Assembly (NCBI GenBank): GCA_946482565.1
Contig: CAMLSB010000007.1
Location: 1 to 29,420 of the forward strand
Length of the DNA stretch: 29,420 nucleotides
Direction of reading: 5' to 3'
From: an uncultured Lysobacteraceae bacterium
Lineage (GTDB): Bacteria > Pseudomonadota > Gammaproteobacteria > Xanthomonadales > Xanthomonadaceae
Shown: in pieces, positions 1 to 9,029 of the stretch
Position numbering within the stretch: the stretch's first letter is position 1
Layout of the letters: each line of letters starts with the position of its first letter
Notes under the pieces: generated by a model
What the model was told of the DNA's origin: nothing
What the model saw: the letters and a program-made list of their open reading frames with translations, nothing else
Database searches by the model: none
Program-made: the position numbers and the translations under genes

Positions 1-1274
1 GCAACAAGGTGCTGACCGCGCTGATGGTGCTGGCGATCGCGCTGGGCATCGGCGCGAGCATGACCACGCTGACGATCTTCCACGTGCTGTCCGGCGATCC
101 GATCCCGCAGAAGAGCGACCGGCTGTTCACGCCGCAGCTCGACCCCGCGACCATGAACGGCTACACCGCGGGCGAGGAACCCGAGGACCAGGTGACGCGC
201 TACGACGCCGAGGAGCTGCTGCGGCAGAAGCACGGCCTGCGCCAGGCGATGATGACCGGCGGCAGCGTCGCCGTGGAACCGCAGAAGGCGGGCCTGGACC
301 CGTTCTACGTCGACGCGCGCTACAACAGCGCCGACTTCTTCGCCATGTTCGAAACGCCCTTCCTCTACGGCGGCGGCTGGAGCGCCACCGAGGACCAGCG
401 CCGCGACCGCGTCGTCGTGATCGCGAAGGAACTCAACGACAAGGTGTTCGGCGGCGCCAACAGCGTCGGCAAGACGATCCGCATGAACGGCAACGAGATG
501 CGCGTGGTCGGCGTGCTCGACAAGTGGCGCCCGGCGCCGAAGTTCTACGACGTGAATTCCAACCGCTTCGGCGAGCCGGAACTGGCCTACATCCCGTTCT
601 CGACCTCGCGCGACCTGAAGCTGGACCGCAACGGCAGCATGAACTGCTGGGACAGCGCGACCGACAGCACCGACCCGGAAGGCGAGACCGGCGTCAACGC
701 GCCCTGCACCTGGATCCAGTACTGGGTGGAACTCGAGTCGCCGGCGAAGGCGGACGAGTACCTGCAGTACCTGCGCAACTACTCGGACCAGCAGCGCGCC
801 AACGGCCGCTACCAGCGCCCGACCAACGTGCGGCTGCGCAACGTGATGGCGTGGCTGGACTACCAGAAGGTGGTGCCCAGCGACGTGCGCATGCAGGTGT
901 GGCTGGCGTTCGGCTTCCTGCTGGTATGCCTGCTCAACACCGTCGGCCTGCTGCTCGCGAAGTTCCTGCGCCGCTCCAGCGAGATCGGCGTGCGCCGCGC
1001 GCTCGGCGCCTCGCGTCGCGCGATCTTCGCGCAGTGCCTGGTCGAAGCCGGCACGGTCGGCCTCGCCGGCGGCATCCTGGGCCTCGGCCTGGCCTGGCTC
1101 GGCCTGTGGGGCATCCGGCAGCAGCCGACCGGCTTCTCCGACCTCGTGCACCTGGACGTGTCGATGCTGGCCACCACCTTCGTGCTCGCGATCGTCGCCA
1201 GCGTGCTCGCCGGCCTGGTGCCGGCATGGCAGGCCTGCCAGGTCACGCCCGCGATGCAGCTCAAGTCGCAGTAA
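1..1274 (+). CDS. MacB/FtsX-type ABC permease, A1 (5' end cut by window)
   Basis: Inner-membrane subunit of a MacB-like ABC exporter. The reading frame is open to the left edge. The A2 paralogue (2546-3859) aligns from its residue 16, so only about 15 residues are missing and the start lies just outside the window. Visible parts are a first membrane segment, a periplasmic domain of about 250 residues, and three C-terminal membrane segments (about nt 890-960, 1060-1120, 1170-1240). The FtsX-type loop reads EIGVRRALGASR. The periplasmic domain has two cysteines (codons 645 and 705, contexts NCWDS and APCTW) that are also present in both other A-type permeases here. It is followed after 24 nt by B1, so A and B probably form a heterodimer. 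The cognate ATPase is not in the window. The transported substrate is unknown; the family call is secure. Confidence 0.9.
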   Translation, partial: NKVLTALMVLAIALGIGASMTTLTIFHVLSGDPIPQKSDRLFTPQLDPATMNGYTAGEEPEDQVTRYDAEELLRQKHGLRQAMMTGGSVAVEPQKAGLDPFYVDARYNSADFFAMFETPFLYGGGWSATEDQRRDRVVVIAKELNDKVFGGANSVGKTIRMNGNEMRVVGVLDKWRPAPKFYDVNSNRFGEPELAYIPFSTSRDLKLDRNGSMNCWDSATDSTDPEGETGVNAPCTWIQYWVELESPAKADEYLQYLRNYSDQQRANGRYQRPTNVRLRNVMAWLDYQKVVPSDVRMQVWLAFGFLLVCLLNTVGLLLAKFLRRSSEIGVRRALGASRRAIFAQCLVEAGTVGLAGGILGLGLAWLGLWGIRQQPTGFSDLVHLDVSMLATTFVLAIVASVLAGLVPAWQACQVTPAMQLKSQ

Positions 1275-1298
1275 CGCGCCCCTTCCCGGAGAATCCCA

Positions 1299-2531
1299 AT
1301 GGAACTGCGCCCCATCCTCTCCACGCTGCGCCGGCACAAGACCGCCTCCGCGCTCATCGTGCTCGAGATCGCGCTGAGCTGCGCGATCATCTGCAACGCC
1401 CTGTTCCTCATCAGCAGCCGGCTCGACCGCATGCAGCGGCCCACCGGCCAGGCCGAGAACGAACTGGTGCGCATCCAGATCACCGGCATCGGCACCGACG
1501 AGAACGCCAGCGCGCTCACGCGCAGCGACCTCGCGGTGCTGCGCGCGCTGCCAGGCGTGAAGTCGGCGAGCGTCACCAACCAGGTGATCTTCGGCGGCGG
1601 CTCCTGGAACAGCTCGGTGAACCTGTCGCCGGACCAGACCCACCAGACGCTCAGTTCCACGGTCTATCTCGGCGACGAGAAGCTGCCGGAAACCATGGGC
1701 CTGAAGCTGGTCAAGGGCCGCTACTTCAATGCCGACGAGCTGCTCGACTGGGACACCGTCAACAAGCCCGGCCCCAGCGTGCCCGTGCCGACTGCGATCA
1801 TCACCAGCGACATGGCCGAGAAGCTGTGGCCCGGGCAGGATCCGCTCGGCAAGACGCTCTACAGCTGGGGCGACGACAGCGGCTCGCGCGTGATCGGCGT
1901 GGTCGACAAGCTCGCGCGCCCGAACAACCAGGGCGGCCCCGAGGCCTACCACTACTCGATGATCCTGCCGATCTGGACGCCGTACACCGTCGGCGGCAAC
2001 TACCTCGTGCGCGTGTCCGACCCGGCGCGTCGCGCCGAGATCATGAAGGCCGCGGTGGAAGCGCTGCAGAAGAACGGCCCGCGCCGCATCGTGCTGGACC
2101 AGGGCACCATGGAGGAGATGCGCGGCAAGTTCTACCAGTCCGATCGCGCGATGGCCTGGATCCTGGTGCTGGTGTGCGTCGCGCTGCTGGTGGTGACCGC
2201 GCTGGGCATCGTCGGCCTCGCCAGCTTCTGGGTGCAGCAGCGCACCAAGCAGATCGGCGTGCGCCGCGCGCTCGGCGCGACGCGCGCGCAGATCCTGCAC
2301 TACTTCCAGACCGAGAACTTCATCCTCGCCACCGCCGGCATCATCATCGGCATGCTGCTGGCCTACGGCCTCAACCAGCTGATGATGTCGAAGGCGGAAC
2401 TGCCGCGGTTGCCGGCGCTGTACCTGCCGGTGGGCGCGCTGGTGCTCTGGCTGCTCGGGCAGCTGTCGGTGCTCGGCCCGGCGCGCCGCGCCGCGGCCGT
2501 GCCGCCGGCGGTCGCGACGCGCAGCGTCTGA
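1299..2531 (+). CDS. MacB/FtsX-type ABC permease, B1
   Basis: Partner permease of 410 residues. The ATG is preceded by GGAG at good spacing. The N-terminus MELRPILSTLRRHK leads into a first membrane segment (about residues 17-40). A periplasmic MacB-like domain follows to about residue 280. Three C-terminal membrane segments lie at about 286-312, 335-358 and 373-395. The FtsX signature QIGVRRALGATR follows the second segment. The protein ends in an Arg/Ala/Val-rich tail, PPAVATRSV, identical to the end of B2. It lacks the cysteine pair of the A-type proteins. It sits between A1 and A2 in one transcription unit, and an A+B heterodimer with an external ATPase is the simplest reading. The substrate is unknown. 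Confidence 0.9.
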   Translation: MELRPILSTLRRHKTASALIVLEIALSCAIICNALFLISSRLDRMQRPTGQAENELVRIQITGIGTDENASALTRSDLAVLRALPGVKSASVTNQVIFGGGSWNSSVNLSPDQTHQTLSSTVYLGDEKLPETMGLKLVKGRYFNADELLDWDTVNKPGPSVPVPTAIITSDMAEKLWPGQDPLGKTLYSWGDDSGSRVIGVVDKLARPNNQGGPEAYHYSMILPIWTPYTVGGNYLVRVSDPARRAEIMKAAVEALQKNGPRRIVLDQGTMEEMRGKFYQSDRAMAWILVLVCVALLVVTALGIVGLASFWVQQRTKQIGVRRALGATRAQILHYFQTENFILATAGIIIGMLLAYGLNQLMMSKAELPRLPALYLPVGALVLWLLGQLSVLGPARRAAAVPPAVATRSV

Positions 2532-2545
2532 CCGGACGTCGTCGG

Positions 2546-3859
2546 ATGCTCGGCTATTACCTCCAGCTGGCGATGCGCAGCTTCCGGCGCAACAAGGCCC
2601 TGACCGCGCTGATGGTGCTGGCGATCGCGCTGGGCATCGGCGCGAGCATGACCACGCTGACGGTGTTCTACGTGCTGTCGGGCGATCCGATCCCGGCGAA
2701 GAGCGGCAAGCTGTTCTATCCGCGGATCGAGCCACGCAACCTGGGCAAGAACGCGAAGGCCGAACCCGAGCCGATGGAGCAGCTGACCCGCTTCGATGCA
2801 GAGGAACTGCTGCGGCAGAAGCGCGGCGACCGGCAGGCGCTGATGACCGCCGGCGCGGCCATGATCCTGCCGGAAGGGCAGGTCACCAAGCCGTTGCGCG
2901 CGCGTGCGCGCTTCACCAGCGCCGACTTCTTCCCGATGTTCGAGCCGCCGCTGGTGGCGGGCCGCGGCTGGACCGCCGCGGAGGATGAGGCGCGGGCGCG
3001 GGTGGCCGTGATCGATCGCGAACTGGGCGACAAGCTGTTCGGTGGCGGCAACTACGTGGGCCGCCACTTCCGCACGCCCGAAGCGACTTTCGAGGTCATC
3101 GGCGTGATGGACACGTGGAAGCTCAACCCGCGCTTCTACGACATGAGCAACCGGCAGTTCGGCGGCACGGAACAGGTGTTCCTGCCGTTCTCGACCTCGC
3201 GCGAGCTGAAGATGCCGACGCAGGGCAACATGTGGTGCTGGGGCGACAGCAGCAAGGATCCCGACGGGCCGAAGGGCGTGAATGCGCCCTGCGCCTGGCT
3301 GCAGTACTGGGTGGAACTGGACCAGCCCGGCGAAGTCGCGGCCTACCGCCAGTACCTGGCCGACTACTCGGATGCGCAGCGCAAGGCGGGACGCTTCGAG
3401 CGGCCAACCAACGTGCGCCTCGACGACGTGATGGGCTGGCTGGACTTCAAGCAGGTGGTGCCGGACGACGTGCGCATGCAGACATGGCTGGCGTTCGGCT
3501 TCCTGCTGGTGTGCCTGCTCAACACCATCGGGTTGCTGTCGGCGAAATTCCTGCGGCGCGCCGGCGAGATCGGGGTGCGCCGCGCGCTCGGCGCGCCGCG
3601 CTCGGAGATCTTCAAGCAGTGCCTGGTCGAAGCGGGCTGCATCGGCGCGGCCGGCGCGGTGCTCGGCCTGGGCTTCGCGCTGCTCGGCCTCTGGCTGGTG
3701 CGGCAACAGCCGGACGACTATGCCGCGCTGGCGCACCTGGACGGCCCGATGCTGCTGCTGACGTTCGTGCTGGCGCTGGCCGCGAGCCTGCTCGCCGGCC
3801 TGCTGCCGGCGTGGCGCGCGATGCAGGTCGCGCCCGCGCTGCAACTCAAGGCCCAATAA
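2546..3859 (+). CDS. MacB/FtsX-type ABC permease, A2
   Basis: 437-residue permease, second member of the A type. The ATG at 2546 was chosen because MLGYYLQLAMRS matches the start of A3 (MFGYHLRLALHS). The frame is open far upstream, but that stretch is only a shadow of A1/B1. The ribosome site is weak and the gene starts 14 nt after B1, suggesting coupled translation. Membrane segments lie at about residues 19-42, 311-332, 358-384 and 401-425, with a large periplasmic domain between the first two. The FtsX loop is EIGVRRALGAPR. Two periplasmic cysteines (codons 3236 and 3290) match those of A1 and A3. A 63-nt block (2600-2662) is identical to nt 12-74 in A1, which shows a recent duplication or gene conversion. 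Confidence 0.91.
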   Translation: MLGYYLQLAMRSFRRNKALTALMVLAIALGIGASMTTLTVFYVLSGDPIPAKSGKLFYPRIEPRNLGKNAKAEPEPMEQLTRFDAEELLRQKRGDRQALMTAGAAMILPEGQVTKPLRARARFTSADFFPMFEPPLVAGRGWTAAEDEARARVAVIDRELGDKLFGGGNYVGRHFRTPEATFEVIGVMDTWKLNPRFYDMSNRQFGGTEQVFLPFSTSRELKMPTQGNMWCWGDSSKDPDGPKGVNAPCAWLQYWVELDQPGEVAAYRQYLADYSDAQRKAGRFERPTNVRLDDVMGWLDFKQVVPDDVRMQTWLAFGFLLVCLLNTIGLLSAKFLRRAGEIGVRRALGAPRSEIFKQCLVEAGCIGAAGAVLGLGFALLGLWLVRQQPDDYAALAHLDGPMLLLTFVLALAASLLAGLLPAWRAMQVAPALQLKAQ

Positions 3860-3869
3860 GGACGACGCC

Positions 3870-5081
3870 GTGGAAATCCGCCCGATCCTCTCCGCGCTGC
3901 TGCGCCACAAGACCGATGCCGCGCTGATCGTGCTGGAGATCGCCCTGAGCTGCGCGATCGTCTGCAACGCCGTGTTCATCATCGGCAGCCGCGTGGAGCA
4001 CATGCAACGCGCCAGCGGCATTGTCGAGAACGAGCTGGTCGACGTCCAGGTGAGCAGCCTGGCGGTCGATGGCGATGCCGATGCGATGCGGCGCGCGGAC
4101 GTCGCGGCGTTGTCGGCGATCCCCGGCGTCAAGTCGGTGACGAGCGTCAACGAGATTCCCTACGGCGGCAACGTCTGGATGACGGGCATCTCGATGGTCG
4201 CGGGCCAGCCCGAGCCGAACGAGAACCCCACCCAGTACATGGACGACGGCAAGCTGCTGCCGACGCTCGGCCTGCGCGTGGTCGAGGGCCGCGCGTTCCT
4301 GCCGGACGAATACCGCGACGACAGCGAGATGCGCGGGCCGGACGCCGTCGCCCCCGCGATGCTCGTGACGCGGACGCTGGCACGCCGCCTGTTCCCCGAT
4401 GGCAGCGCGCTGGGCAAGGACGTCTACATCTCGGACTCCGCGCCAACGCGCATCGTCGGCGTCATCGAAGACGTGGTCGCCCCGGGTTCCACCATCGACC
4501 CGTCGAAGGACTACAGCGGGATCGTCCTGCCGCTGCGCGTCTCCAATGGCGAATACGTGCTGCGCACCGACCCGGCGCGCCGCGCCGAGGTGCTGGCGGC
4601 CGCGGTCGAAGCGCTCAACCGCGTCGACCCGAACCGCCTGTTCGGCGATGCGAAGACGCTGGAGGAGATGCGGCACGAGTTCTACAGCCGCGACCGCTCC
4701 GTGGTCTGGCTGCTGCTCGCGGTCTGCATCGCGTTGCTGGCGGTGACCGCGCTGGGCATCGTCGGCCTGGCCAGCTTCTGGGTGCAGCAACGCACCAAGC
4801 AGATCGGCGTGCGCCGCGCGCTGGGCGCGACGCGCACGCAGATCCTGCGCCATTTCCAGGTCGAGAATTTCATCCTGGCCACGATGGGCATCGTGCTCGG
4901 CATGCTCCTGGCGTACGGGATCAACCAGATGCTCATGGGCAAATACGAATTGCCGCGCTTGCCGGCGACGTACCTGCCGGTGGCCGCCGTGCTGCTGTGG
5001 CTGCTGGGGCAGCTCGCGGTCCTGGGCCCCGCCCGCCGCGCCGCGGCCGTGCCACCCGCTGTCGCCACCCGCAGCGTCTGA
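3870..5081 (+). CDS. MacB/FtsX-type ABC permease, B2
   Basis: 403-residue permease, tandem duplicate of B1. It starts with GTG at 3870. The choice rests on MEIRPILSALLRHK aligning with MELRPILSTLRRHK of B1 and on an AAGGA site 8 nt upstream that overlaps the A2 stop. The first membrane segment, periplasmic domain and three C-terminal membrane segments are laid out as in B1. The region from GIVGLASFWVQQRTKQ to the C-terminus is nearly identical to B1, while the periplasmic part is clearly diverged. This pattern fits duplication followed by change in the domain that would contact substrate or adaptor. It is the last permease before the mini-ORF and the two-component genes. The substrate is unknown. 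Confidence 0.9.
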   Translation: MEIRPILSALLRHKTDAALIVLEIALSCAIVCNAVFIIGSRVEHMQRASGIVENELVDVQVSSLAVDGDADAMRRADVAALSAIPGVKSVTSVNEIPYGGNVWMTGISMVAGQPEPNENPTQYMDDGKLLPTLGLRVVEGRAFLPDEYRDDSEMRGPDAVAPAMLVTRTLARRLFPDGSALGKDVYISDSAPTRIVGVIEDVVAPGSTIDPSKDYSGIVLPLRVSNGEYVLRTDPARRAEVLAAAVEALNRVDPNRLFGDAKTLEEMRHEFYSRDRSVVWLLLAVCIALLAVTALGIVGLASFWVQQRTKQIGVRRALGATRTQILRHFQVENFILATMGIVLGMLLAYGINQMLMGKYELPRLPATYLPVAAVLLWLLGQLAVLGPARRAAAVPPAVATRSV

Positions 5082-5095
5082 CGAAGGAGAGACGA

Positions 5096-5185
5096 ATGGA
5101 CGACCTGGTCACCCTGCTGCTGGCACTCCTGCTGGCACCCTTGCTCACCCTGGCGCGCATCGGCGACATCCTCCGCGCGGGCTGA
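5096..5185 (+). CDS. 29-residue hydrophobic mini-protein (putative)
   Basis: Short frame of 29 codons starting at ATG 5096, with a strong ribosome site (GAAGGAGA, 6-7 nt upstream). It lies 14 nt after B2 and 11 nt before the response regulator. The product has an acidic start (MDD), one Leu/Ala-rich membrane helix of about 16 residues and a basic tail ending in RAG. I do not recognise the family. The good ribosome site and the operon position support translation. The size fits a small membrane protein that could sit with the permeases or with the histidine kinase, or a leader that couples translation to the regulator. All of these roles are inference. Confidence 0.5.
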   Translation: MDDLVTLLLALLLAPLLTLARIGDILRAG

Positions 5186-5196
5186 TATAAGGCGGC

Positions 5197-6582
<1,386 letters not shown>

Positions 6583-6598
6583 CGGACGCCGGACGACC

Positions 6599-7912
6599 AT
6601 GCTCCGCTTGCGCCAGCGCATCCCGCTCAGCCTGCAGTTCACCGGGCTGGCGCTCGTCTACATGGTCGCCGTCGCGGCGCTCGCCGTGGTGCTCGCGCAC
6701 TGGCTGCGGCCGGTGTGGGCGGCGCTCGTGGCCGTGGGCGCGCTGGCGCCGCTGCTCGCGTACCACGTGCGCCGCGCCTTCGCGCCGATGCAGTCGCTGT
6801 TCCGCGCGCTGGCCGGCAGCGTCGCCAGCTACGAGGACGGCGATTTCGCCTTCGGCGTCCGCTGGGACGGCCGCGACGAGCTCGGCGAGCTGGTCGCCAG
6901 CCACAACGCCTTGGGCGACTCGCTGCGTTCGCAGCGCCTGAGCCTGGTGCAGCGCGAGCTGCTGCTCGACACGATGGTGCAGAACACGCCGGTGGCGATG
7001 CTGCTGGTCGACCCGGCGCGCCGCGTCGTGCACGCCAACATCGCCGCGCGCAAGCTGCTGGGCGACGGCCACAAGCTCGAGGGCCAGTCCTTCGACAGCC
7101 TCCTCGCGCGCAGCGACGAAGCGCTGCGCGAGGCCTTCGAACGCGGAGGCGACGGCATGTTCAGCGTGGGCGAGGCGGACGACGAGGAGGTCTACCACCT
7201 CGCGCGCCGCCACTTCCGCCTCAACGGCCGCCGCCACGAGCTGGTGCTGCTGCGCGCGCTCACCGCCGAGCTGCGCCGGCAGGAAGTGCAGACCTGGAAG
7301 AAGGTGATCCGCGTGATCAGCCACGAGCTCAACAACTCGCTGGCGCCGATCGCCTCGCTCGCGCATTCCGGCGCGGAGCTGTTGCGCCGCGGCCAGCTCG
7401 AGCGCCTGCCCAACGCGCTGGCCACGATCGAGGAACGCGCCCGCCACCTGGAAGGCTTCATCCGCGACTACGCGCACTTCGCCAAGCTGCCGTCGCCGCG
7501 CAGCGAGCCGGTGCCGTGGAAGCGCTTCATCGCCCAGCTGCAGAGCCAGGTGCCGTTCGTGGCCGAGGGCGGCAACGACGACCGCATGGGCCGCTTCGAC
7601 CAGGCCCAGGTGGAGCAGGCGCTGCTGAACCTGCTGAAGAACGCGCACGAATCCGGCTCGCCGGCCGGCGAGGTGAAGCTGGCGCTGCGCCGCGCCGGCG
7701 CCGGCTGGCGCCTGGACGTGCTGGACCGCGGCACCGGCATGAACGACTCCGTCCTGGCCAACGCGCTGCTGCCGTTCTATTCGACGAAGCGCCACGGCAC
7801 CGGGCTGGGGCTCGCCTTGGCCCGCGAAATCGCCGAAGCCCACGGCGGGCGCATCTCGATGGTGAACCGCGATGGCGGCGGGCTGTGCGTGACGCTCGTG
7901 TTGCCCGACTGA
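6599..7912 (+). CDS. NtrY-like sensor histidine kinase
   Basis: 437-residue membrane kinase, partner of the upstream response regulator. Two closely spaced membrane helices (about residues 13-34 and 38-57) leave almost no periplasmic loop, so the signal is probably sensed in the membrane or cytoplasm. A HAMP-like linker (about 58-112) is followed by a PAS-like domain (about 120-220). The phospho-acceptor region ISHELNNSLAPI has H242 and the HELNN form typical of NtrB/NtrY kinases. The ATPase domain shows the N box NLLKN (344-348), G1 box DRGTGM (376-381) and G2 box GTGLGL (400-405). The gene is last in its operon and faces the DsbA-like gene convergently. The ligand cannot be read from sequence. 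A membrane-level signal from the linked ABC exporters is plausible. Confidence 0.92.
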   Translation: MLRLRQRIPLSLQFTGLALVYMVAVAALAVVLAHWLRPVWAALVAVGALAPLLAYHVRRAFAPMQSLFRALAGSVASYEDGDFAFGVRWDGRDELGELVASHNALGDSLRSQRLSLVQRELLLDTMVQNTPVAMLLVDPARRVVHANIAARKLLGDGHKLEGQSFDSLLARSDEALREAFERGGDGMFSVGEADDEEVYHLARRHFRLNGRRHELVLLRALTAELRRQEVQTWKKVIRVISHELNNSLAPIASLAHSGAELLRRGQLERLPNALATIEERARHLEGFIRDYAHFAKLPSPRSEPVPWKRFIAQLQSQVPFVAEGGNDDRMGRFDQAQVEQALLNLLKNAHESGSPAGEVKLALRRAGAGWRLDVLDRGTGMNDSVLANALLPFYSTKRHGTGLGLALAREIAEAHGGRISMVNRDGGGLCVTLVLPD

Positions 7913-7925
7913 GCGGCGGGTGGAT

Positions 7926-7960
7926 GATGCGATCGGCGCGGGATTGCCGATCACCGCATC
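7926..7960. terminator. Bulged inverted repeat between convergent genes
   Basis: GATGCGATCGGC (7926-7937) pairs with GCCGAT (7946-7951) plus CGCATC (7955-7960), leaving a 3-nt bulge and an 8-nt loop. It fills the 50-nt gap between the convergent kinase and dsbA-like genes. There is no T run on either strand, so it is a weak candidate for a two-way transcription end. Confidence 0.35.
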
Positions 7961-7962
7961 GA

Positions 7963-8616
7963 TCAGGGCGCGTCCGAAAGCAGTGACTGCAAGTCTTTCG
8001 CGTCCATCGTCCCGGCGTAGAGCTTGCCGTCCACGATCAGCGCGGGCACGCCCTCGATCCCGAGACGGTGGGCCAGCGCCATGTCGGCATCCACGTCGTG
8101 CGCGATGGCCGGTCGGTGCACGCATGCGTTGAACCCGGCCAGGTCGTGCACGCCGGACTCGCCGGCAATCCGCGTGAAATCGAGCCCCGGACGATCCAGG
8201 TCGCGCCTGAACAGTGCCGCGTCGAAGGCTTGCGCCATCCCCTGGCGCGCGGCGCAGCGCGCGGCGATGGCGGCCTGGTAGGCGTGCGCATGGACGCGCG
8301 TCAGCGGGAGGTCGTATCGCACGACCGCGACACGTCCATGCAGCCCGGGCAACGTGGCGGACAGCTTGCCTTCCAGGTCGCGGCAATAGGGGCACTGGAA
8401 ATCGGAGAACAGGACGACACGCGCCCGTGCGCCCGCGTCACCCATCACGGGGGGGCGCGTGGTGGCGAGCTTCTCCCACCCGGCAACCTCGCGGGTTGCA
8501 GCGGGCGCGGTGCGCGGGAAGAACTCCCGGCGCACCGCGACCGTGGCCACGGCCAGTGCGCTCGCGACCAGCAACGAAGTCAACGTGTAATCGAAAACGG
8601 TGCGCGCGCTGGCCAT
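7963..8616 (-). CDS. DsbA/DsbG-like membrane-anchored thiol oxidoreductase
   Basis: 217-residue thioredoxin-fold protein. An N-terminal membrane anchor or uncleaved signal lies at about residues 9-29, placing the rest in the periplasm. The active site is CPYC (75-78, context DFQCPYCRDL), with a probable cis-proline at GVP (P191). The insert between them is helical, as in DsbA/Thioredoxin_4 proteins. Two more cysteines, C121 and C165, lie in this insert. The start at 8616 is the only ATG after the end of the preceding gene (8-nt gap); the longer open frame upstream runs through peptide genes. It is the last gene of an operon with two cysteine-rich secreted peptides and an ABC exporter. Forming or isomerising disulfides in those peptides is the natural job. 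The fold is certain, the client peptides are inference. Confidence 0.9.
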   Translation of the reverse strand: MASARTVFDYTLTSLLVASALAVATVAVRREFFPRTAPAATREVAGWEKLATTRPPVMGDAGARARVVLFSDFQCPYCRDLEGKLSATLPGLHGRVAVVRYDLPLTRVHAHAYQAAIAARCAARQGMAQAFDAALFRRDLDRPGLDFTRIAGESGVHDLAGFNACVHRPAIAHDVDADMALAHRLGIEGVPALIVDGKLYAGTMDAKDLQSLLSDAP

Positions 8617-8624
8617 CTGGATGC

Positions 8625-8801
8625 CTACAGGCAATGACAGCCGTCGTGGCCGGCGACGCAGGCGCCGGAGCAGTAGCAGGTCTGGCCCATGCCGCGGCAG
8701 ATGTTGATGTCGCGTATGCCCTGCGGTGAAGCGAGCGCGCCGCAGGCGATGCCGAAGGCAATCACCAGCAGCGATGCGCGGTGGAGGGTCTTCCTGTTCA
8801 T
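8625..8801 (-). CDS. Small secreted cysteine-rich peptide B
   Basis: 58-residue peptide. Its start (8801) overlaps the stop of peptide A by 4 nt (ATGA), and a GGAGG site stands just upstream, which fixes the start. The N-terminus MNRKTLHR plus a hydrophobic stretch to about residue 24 is a Sec signal peptide, with a signal peptidase I site after A22-L23-A24. The mature part would be 34 residues, near-neutral and Gly-rich. It has six cysteines (35, 42, 44, 48, 55, 57); a seventh (C20) is in the signal. The spacing C-x6-C-x-C-x3-C-x6-C-x-C matches peptide A apart from the first loop. An even number of closely spaced cysteines in an exported peptide next to a DsbA-like gene suggests three disulfides. 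I do not recognise the family. Toxin, bacteriocin, signal and metal binder all remain open. Confidence 0.82.
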   Translation of the reverse strand: MNRKTLHRASLLVIAFGIACGALASPQGIRDINICRGMGQTCYCSGACVAGHDGCHCL

Positions 8802-8992
8802 CGTGCCTCCGCGAAGCAGCCACAAGCCGTTTCGTCCGCCCAGCACTTGCTGGCGCAATCGCAGCTGACGGTACCGTCGCCGCTCGAGCAATGGCCGCCG
8901 CTCGACCGCACCGCCTGGCGGCTGGCCATCGCCACGCCGGAGCCGGCGAGCAGGATCGCGAGTGCCGCCAGGTTCATCAGTGTCCTCGACAT
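8798..8992 (-). CDS. Small secreted cysteine-rich peptide A
   Basis: 64-residue peptide with a very good ribosome site (GAAGGAGA about 6 nt before ATG 8992), 37 nt after the B3 permease. Residues 1-23 form a Sec signal peptide with an A-M-A cleavage site. The mature part is 41 residues, rich in Gly/Ser/Ala and slightly acidic. It carries six cysteines (35, 44, 46, 50, 57, 59) spaced C-x8-C-x-C-x3-C-x6-C-x-C, and one tryptophan (W51) right after the fourth cysteine. Peptide B repeats this spacing, so the two are paralogues with little identity outside the cysteines. No double-glycine leader, lipobox or sortase motif is present. Secretion is well supported; family and activity are unknown. Confidence 0.82.
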   Translation of the reverse strand: MSRTLMNLAALAILLAGSGVAMASRQAVRSSGGHCSSGDGTVSCDCASKCWADETACGCFAEAR

Positions 8993-9029
8993 CTGTTTCT
9001 CTCCTTCGGTTGGTTGCGGGGGATTGCGG

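Noticed and set aside
524..2545. Long + strand frame running into permease A2
   Set aside because: It is an Arg/Ala/Pro-rich shadow of A1 and B1; only the part from ATG 2546 has membrane helices and family motifs.
1..5081. Four permease genes as a frameshifted single gene
   Set aside because: Each has its own start, stop, full set of helices and family ending; the A-B-A-B order is duplication.
8625..8992. Peptides A and B as double-glycine-leader bacteriocins or lanthipeptides
   Set aside because: They have Sec signals with A-x-A cleavage sites, no GG leader, and no modification enzyme or peptidase-domain ABC transporter is nearby.
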